From Allosphingosinicella deserti (GTDB taxonomy: Bacteria > Pseudomonadota > Alphaproteobacteria > Sphingomonadales > Sphingomonadaceae): 42,873 bases of DNA. Within the stretch, counting starts at the first letter, position 1. Every line of letters begins with the position of its first letter. The notes beneath the pieces were generated by a model. That model was not told the origin of the DNA and did no database searches. It saw nothing but the letters and a program-made list of their open reading frames with translations. The stretch spans positions 1 through 42,873 of the forward strand of contig NZ_PXYI01000016.1 in assembly GCF_003012735.1 (NCBI RefSeq), written 5' to 3'. This document shows, piece by piece, positions 39,377-42,873 of the stretch. The translations under genes and the position numbers were made by a program.

Positions 39377-39676
39377 GCATATTCTGTCGCTTGCGGGGCT
39401 ATCAAGGTCAAGCCGTGGGAGTGCCGCCTGTCGACGACCGGTCGCCGGCCCGCGCCTGCGAGAGAGAAAGTCCGGCCGCGCCCTCCTGTCACAACGGAGA
39501 TGGAGCGGCCTTTCTGTCAGACGTCGCGCGGTGCTCAGCTTGGGTGCACGCCGTCACATCGTCCAGCACCAGTTTCATCGAACTGCAACGAAGGCGTCAC
39601 CAAAGTCCCGCGAAGCGCCGTTAACCCTCGCCCCCTGGCTGCATCTTGCACTGCAGCAATCAGGGGGAAAATTCCA
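39377..39676. other. intergenic control region of the third TonB receptor
   Basis: No gene is seen in these 300 bases. The sequence GTTTCATCGAACTGCAAC at 39572-39589 loosely resembles two 7-base PhoB half-sites with a 4-base spacer, but several positions deviate. GGGGGA at 39663-39668 is the ribosome-binding site for the receptor. Confidence 0.4.
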
Positions 39677-42376
39677 ATGTTACGTCTGTCGGTTTCACTT
39701 TCGGCCATGGCGGTCGCTCTGGCGCAGTCTGCATCCGCGGCCGCGCAGCCCGCTGCGCCGGTTTCCGCCCCGCTGGCCGAAGCGGCCGACATCGGCGTGA
39801 CGGAAGGCGGTGGTGCGGCAGCTACGTCCGGCATCGCCGCGGGTACGGGAGCGGCGGCCGCTCTTGTGGCCGAAGAGACCGAAGGCGCGGCGACGGGCGC
39901 CGAGGACGCCGATGCTGCGAGCGCGGCCGATGCCGATGCGGCGATCGTCGTCACCGGGCGGCAGACCCGCACTGCCGTCGTCCTGCCCGGAACCGAGATG
40001 CAGAAGATCCTGCCCGGCATCAGCCCGCTGAAGGCGATCCAGACCCTGCCCGGCGTGCTCTACATCACCGCCGATCCGTGGGGCTATAACGAGCAGAATG
40101 CGCAGCTCTTCATCCACGGCTTCGCTGCCAACCAGCTCGGCTACACGATGGACCGCATCCCGCTCGGCGACCAGAGCTACGGCAATTATAACGGCCTGTC
40201 GCCGCAACGCGCGGTGATCTCGGAGAATGTCGAGCGTGTCGTCGTCGCGACCGGGGCCGGCGATCTCGCCACCGCCTCGAACAGCAATCTCGGCGGCACC
40301 GTCGAAACCTATTCGTCGGACCCGCTCGACACGTTCGGAATCCGGTTCGGCCAGACGATCGGCAGCTACGACACCTCGCGCACCTTCCTTCGGGTCGACA
40401 GCGGCGGGTTCGGACCGGGCGGCGCGAACCGGGCCTATCTCTCGGGCGCCCGCCAGCGCGCCCGCGCCTGGGATTTCGACGGCCGGCAGGGCGGGTGGCA
40501 GGCCAACGCCAAGTTCGTCCACGATTCCGACATCGGCAAGCTGACGCTCTATTTCGATTATAACGACATGATCCAGCCGAACGAGGACGCCACCGTCTTC
40601 TTCAAGCCTTCGGCGGGCGGCACCGCCACTCCGGTGCAGCTCTACACGCCCTATACCAAGCCCTTCTTCTACCCGGACTTCACCACCTACCGGACGACCT
40701 ATCTGAGCCCGCTCGGCAATTCACCGGCGGCGGAAGGCAGCAACTACCGCAATTATTATTCGGATGCGCAGCGCACCGACTATCTGGTCTATGCCCGCTT
40801 CGACAAGGATCTGGCGGACGGCGTCCGCTGGTCGACCACCGGCTATTATCACCACAATGACGGCGCCGGCGTCGTCGCCGGCCCGCTCGGACAATCGATC
40901 ACCACCGCACAGCCCTATCTCGATCCCAATTATGCGACCCTGCCGGCCAATTGCCGGTTCGGCGGCAACGCCAACGGCACCCGTCCCGCGGCCTGTACCG
41001 CGCTGACCCCGGCCCAGGCCGCCGCACGCGGGGCCGCTCTGGTCGCGGCGACCGGCGGATCGGGGCTGATCACCCGCACCACCGAATATCGGATCGACCG
41101 CGAAGGCGTGATTTCGGCGCTCAACATCGATCTCGGCGCCCACCAGATCGAGTTCGGCGGCTGGTTCGAGCATAACAGCACCACCCAGTGGCGCCGCTGG
41201 TATGCGGTCGACGTCAACGATCCCGCCTCGAGTACGCCCTATATTCGCCCGCGCGAGGTCGCCGACCCGCTGTTCACCCAATATCAGGGCGAAGCCAGCA
41301 TCAATCAGCTCCAGCTCCACCTCCAGGACAGCTGGCAGGTCAACGATGCCCTGCGCATCCAGGCGGGCTTCAAGACCAGCGCCCAATGGGCGGACGGGCG
41401 CTACCCGGTCCAGCCCAGGGCCGGCTCGCTCTCGGGCCTCGCCGGCGGCCTGCCGGAAGGCAAGATCAACACCCTGCGCTGGTTCCTGCCGGCGGTCGGC
41501 GCGACCTACGATTTCAACGGCCACGAGCAGATCTATTTCAACGTCCAGAAGAATCTGCGCCAATATCAGGCCTATCTCGCCGGCGGCGGCGGCCCGTGGT
41601 TCACCGGCAGCCAGGCGGCGTTCGATGCCTTTGCCGAAGAGGGCAAGCCGGAGAGCAGCTGGACCTATGAAGGCGGCCTGCGCAGCAACCGCGAGTTCGG
41701 CAACGACATCGCGCTGAGCGCGCAGATCAATTACTATCATGTCGTCTTCAACAATCGCCTGCTCGCCATCTCGACCAACCCGGGCGGCATCGCCGGCAGC
41801 GGCATCACCGGCGGCACCTCGATCCTGGTCAATGTCGGCGACGTCCACACCGACGGCGTCGACGCGGCCTTCACCCTCCGGCTCGGCAGGGCGGTGTCGC
41901 TCTACAATGCGACCTCGTACAGTCTCTCCGAATATCAGAGCGACTATACGTCGGCGGCAAGCGGGATCGGCGCGGCCACCGGCAGCTGCATCGGCGGCTA
42001 TCTGGTCGTCGGCGGGGTCGTGCCGACCTGCGGCAAAAGGCTGCCGGGCACGCCCAAGTGGATGAACAAGAGCGTTGCGACCTTCACCGCGGGCCCGTTC
42101 GAGGCGCAGCTGATCGGCGACTATGTCGGCCGCCGCTTCGCCACCTACTCCAACGACGTCAGCGTCAAATCCTACTTCCTCGCCTCGCTGCGGCTCGCCG
42201 CCCAGCTGCCGGCCGAGGCCTTCCGCCTGCGCAAGGCCGAGCTTTCGCTCAACGTCACCAATCTCGGCGACATCAAGGGCGTCTCGACGCTATCGATCGG
42301 ATCGGCGACCAACGGCTATTCCGCCTATCCGATCGCGCCGCGGCAGTGGTTCCTGACCTTGTCGGCGGCCTATTGA
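39677..42376 (+). CDS. TonB-dependent receptor with long Ala/Gly-rich linker
   Basis: An 899-residue outer-membrane receptor. A signal peptide (about 1-22, ending SASA) is followed by a low-complexity Ala/Gly/Glu/Asp linker to about residue 88, longer than usual. A TonB-box-like IVVTG comes at 89-93. The plug has ISPLKAIQTLPGVLYITADP, DRIPLGDQSYGNYNG and ISENVERVVVATGAGDLATA. The barrel ends WFLTLSAAY. The plug style (SPLKAIQTLPGV, SxxNLGGTVE) matches a receptor group not tied to siderophores. The ligand is unknown. The ATG at 39677 has GGGGGA eight bases upstream. A long upstream extension has no signal peptide and was rejected. Confidence 0.9.
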   Translation: MLRLSVSLSAMAVALAQSASAAAQPAAPVSAPLAEAADIGVTEGGGAAATSGIAAGTGAAAALVAEETEGAATGAEDADAASAADADAAIVVTGRQTRTAVVLPGTEMQKILPGISPLKAIQTLPGVLYITADPWGYNEQNAQLFIHGFAANQLGYTMDRIPLGDQSYGNYNGLSPQRAVISENVERVVVATGAGDLATASNSNLGGTVETYSSDPLDTFGIRFGQTIGSYDTSRTFLRVDSGGFGPGGANRAYLSGARQRARAWDFDGRQGGWQANAKFVHDSDIGKLTLYFDYNDMIQPNEDATVFFKPSAGGTATPVQLYTPYTKPFFYPDFTTYRTTYLSPLGNSPAAEGSNYRNYYSDAQRTDYLVYARFDKDLADGVRWSTTGYYHHNDGAGVVAGPLGQSITTAQPYLDPNYATLPANCRFGGNANGTRPAACTALTPAQAAARGAALVAATGGSGLITRTTEYRIDREGVISALNIDLGAHQIEFGGWFEHNSTTQWRRWYAVDVNDPASSTPYIRPREVADPLFTQYQGEASINQLQLHLQDSWQVNDALRIQAGFKTSAQWADGRYPVQPRAGSLSGLAGGLPEGKINTLRWFLPAVGATYDFNGHEQIYFNVQKNLRQYQAYLAGGGGPWFTGSQAAFDAFAEEGKPESSWTYEGGLRSNREFGNDIALSAQINYYHVVFNNRLLAISTNPGGIAGSGITGGTSILVNVGDVHTDGVDAAFTLRLGRAVSLYNATSYSLSEYQSDYTSAASGIGAATGSCIGGYLVVGGVVPTCGKRLPGTPKWMNKSVATFTAGPFEAQLIGDYVGRRFATYSNDVSVKSYFLASLRLAAQLPAEAFRLRKAELSLNVTNLGDIKGVSTLSIGSATNGYSAYPIAPRQWFLTLSAAY

Positions 42377-42395
42377 TCGCGGCTCGCGTCGCGCA

Positions 42396-42426
42396 GCGAC
42401 AGCGGGACATCGAGCCCCGCTGTCGC
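42396..42426 (+). repeat. 31-base hairpin element, copy 2
   Basis: Stem GCGACAGCGGG pairs with CCCGCTGTCGC around a short ACATCGAGC loop, 20 bases past the TonB receptor stop. Flanking CA/TG pairs extend the stem to 42394-42428. Compared with copy 1 at 38444-38474, the stem keeps pairing where an A-T pair changes to G-C and where G-T becomes G-C. It is a likely terminator. Confidence 0.7.
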
Positions 42427-42444
42427 TGATCCGCCGTGAGCAGG

Positions 42445-42467
42445 TACGCCATGCGCCGCATGGCGTA
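42445..42467. repeat. second hairpin downstream of TonB receptor
   Basis: TACGCCATGC-GCC-GCATGGCGTA is a perfect 10-bp inverted repeat with a 3-base loop. It stands 18 bases after the first hairpin. The pair could work as a double terminator or as a protein-binding site. From 42468 to about 42740 I see no gene. Confidence 0.5.
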
Positions 42468-42741
42468 GGCGCATCGGGGCCAGGCCGGCCTACTCAGCCC
42501 CTCCATGTCAGGGAGAGGAAGCTTCGTGCCTTGGCGTGATGGGCGGAGGGAGCGCGGTCAGTGGGCGAGTGCTACGGGTTCGAGAATGGGTGGCCGTCTG
42601 GACCTGGTGACGGGACAACTCGGCAACTCGTGGTCGGACCGCAGCTAGTAGCTTCCAGTCGACAAGGCCGGCGACCGGCCGATCCGGCCACACTCGTCCC
42701 TTTGGGCTCGCATCATCGTCTTGCGCGGATCCGGACGCGTG

Positions 42742-42873
42742 ATGATCTAGAGCATGATCATTTTTCTGTGAATCTGGCAGGGGATTCCCAAAGGGCCTGG
42801 ATCGTGATTCAAGGTGCTGGCTGGAAGGAGGCCAGCATGGATGACGCGGCCTTATTCAAATGATCTTCGCGAG
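42742..42873 (+). mobile_element. possible left end of an insertion element, cut by the window edge
   Basis: From about 42742 the sequence becomes more AT-rich and holds the inverted repeat ATGATC-N8-GATCAT, then CATTTTTCTGTGAATC and GATTCAAGGTGCTGGCTGG. A strong ribosome-binding site GGAAGGAGG stands five bases before an ATG at 42838. That frame stops after eight residues, and a second ATG overlaps the stop. The layout resembles the leader of a transposase gene in IS5/IS630-like elements as I remember them. No transposase motif is within the window, so this is tentative. Confidence 0.3.

Noticed and set aside
39500-39676. N-terminal extension of the third TonB receptor
   Set aside because: The extension has no signal peptide. 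The ATG at 39677 follows a strong ribosome-binding site and begins a good signal peptide.

Overview
The window is high-GC DNA with dense, often overlapping genes. It carries three TonB-dependent receptors, a lignostilbene-type carotenoid oxygenase, many small one-domain regulators beside the enzymes they probably control, and c-di-GMP enzymes. This points to an alphaproteobacterium, most likely a member of the Sphingomonadales. That placement rests on gene content and protein style only. No rRNA, tRNA, CRISPR array or intact mobile element was seen.

Left part (1-10.1 kb). The first 0.6 kb is degraded DNA: a short-repeat cluster followed by a frameshifted coding fragment. After it come a two-gene NTF2-like/short-chain dehydrogenase operon, a TetR regulator divergent from a carotenoid oxygenase with an operator-like repeat between them, and a lone FtsX/MacB-type permease. 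Next is a minus-strand redox operon: an OhrR-like MarR regulator, a nitroreductase, an F420-reductase-like protein and an NmrA-like protein. A 17-bp palindrome overlaps its likely promoter.

Middle (10.6-22.6 kb). A short-chain dehydrogenase broken by one frameshift overlaps a GH15 glucoamylase-like gene. A MarR/FAD-monooxygenase pair lies divergent from a PadR gene coupled to a membrane protein with SEDS (FtsW/RodA)-like motifs. A 73-residue protein is coupled to a GAF-GGDEF cyclase. Then follow a MIP channel, a GH43 lipoprotein with a LacI-type palindrome upstream, and the distal genes of the iron operon.

Iron and signalling (21.1-34.1 kb). A Fur-box-like site precedes a TonB receptor, a PepSY membrane protein and a 113-residue membrane-anchored protein. 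This looks like an iron-siderophore uptake and release unit. Next are a PAS-GGDEF-EAL protein, a GST/HxlR divergent pair, an acyltransferase/membrane-protein/winged-helix operon joined by 4-nt overlaps, two convergent sulfotransferase paralogs, a hypothetical protein and an orphan HPt protein.

Right part (34-42.9 kb). An unusually AT-rich control region with an 18-bp perfect palindrome precedes a second TonB receptor, which ends at a very strong terminator. Then come a Bcr/CflA-type MFS exporter, two small two-helix membrane proteins that look like paralogs, and a third TonB receptor. Two related hairpins, one with a compensatory base-pair change, follow the exporter and the third receptor. 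The last ~130 bases may be the start of an insertion element.

Only the iron unit, the redox operon and the regulator/enzyme pairs have a clear joint logic. Overall this is an accessory region rich in catabolic, uptake and stress functions, and no single multi-gene novel system stands out. The most unusual items are the PadR-linked SEDS-like protein, the OhrR homologue without its sensing cysteine, the convergent sulfotransferases, the covarying hairpins and the AT-rich palindromic control region.
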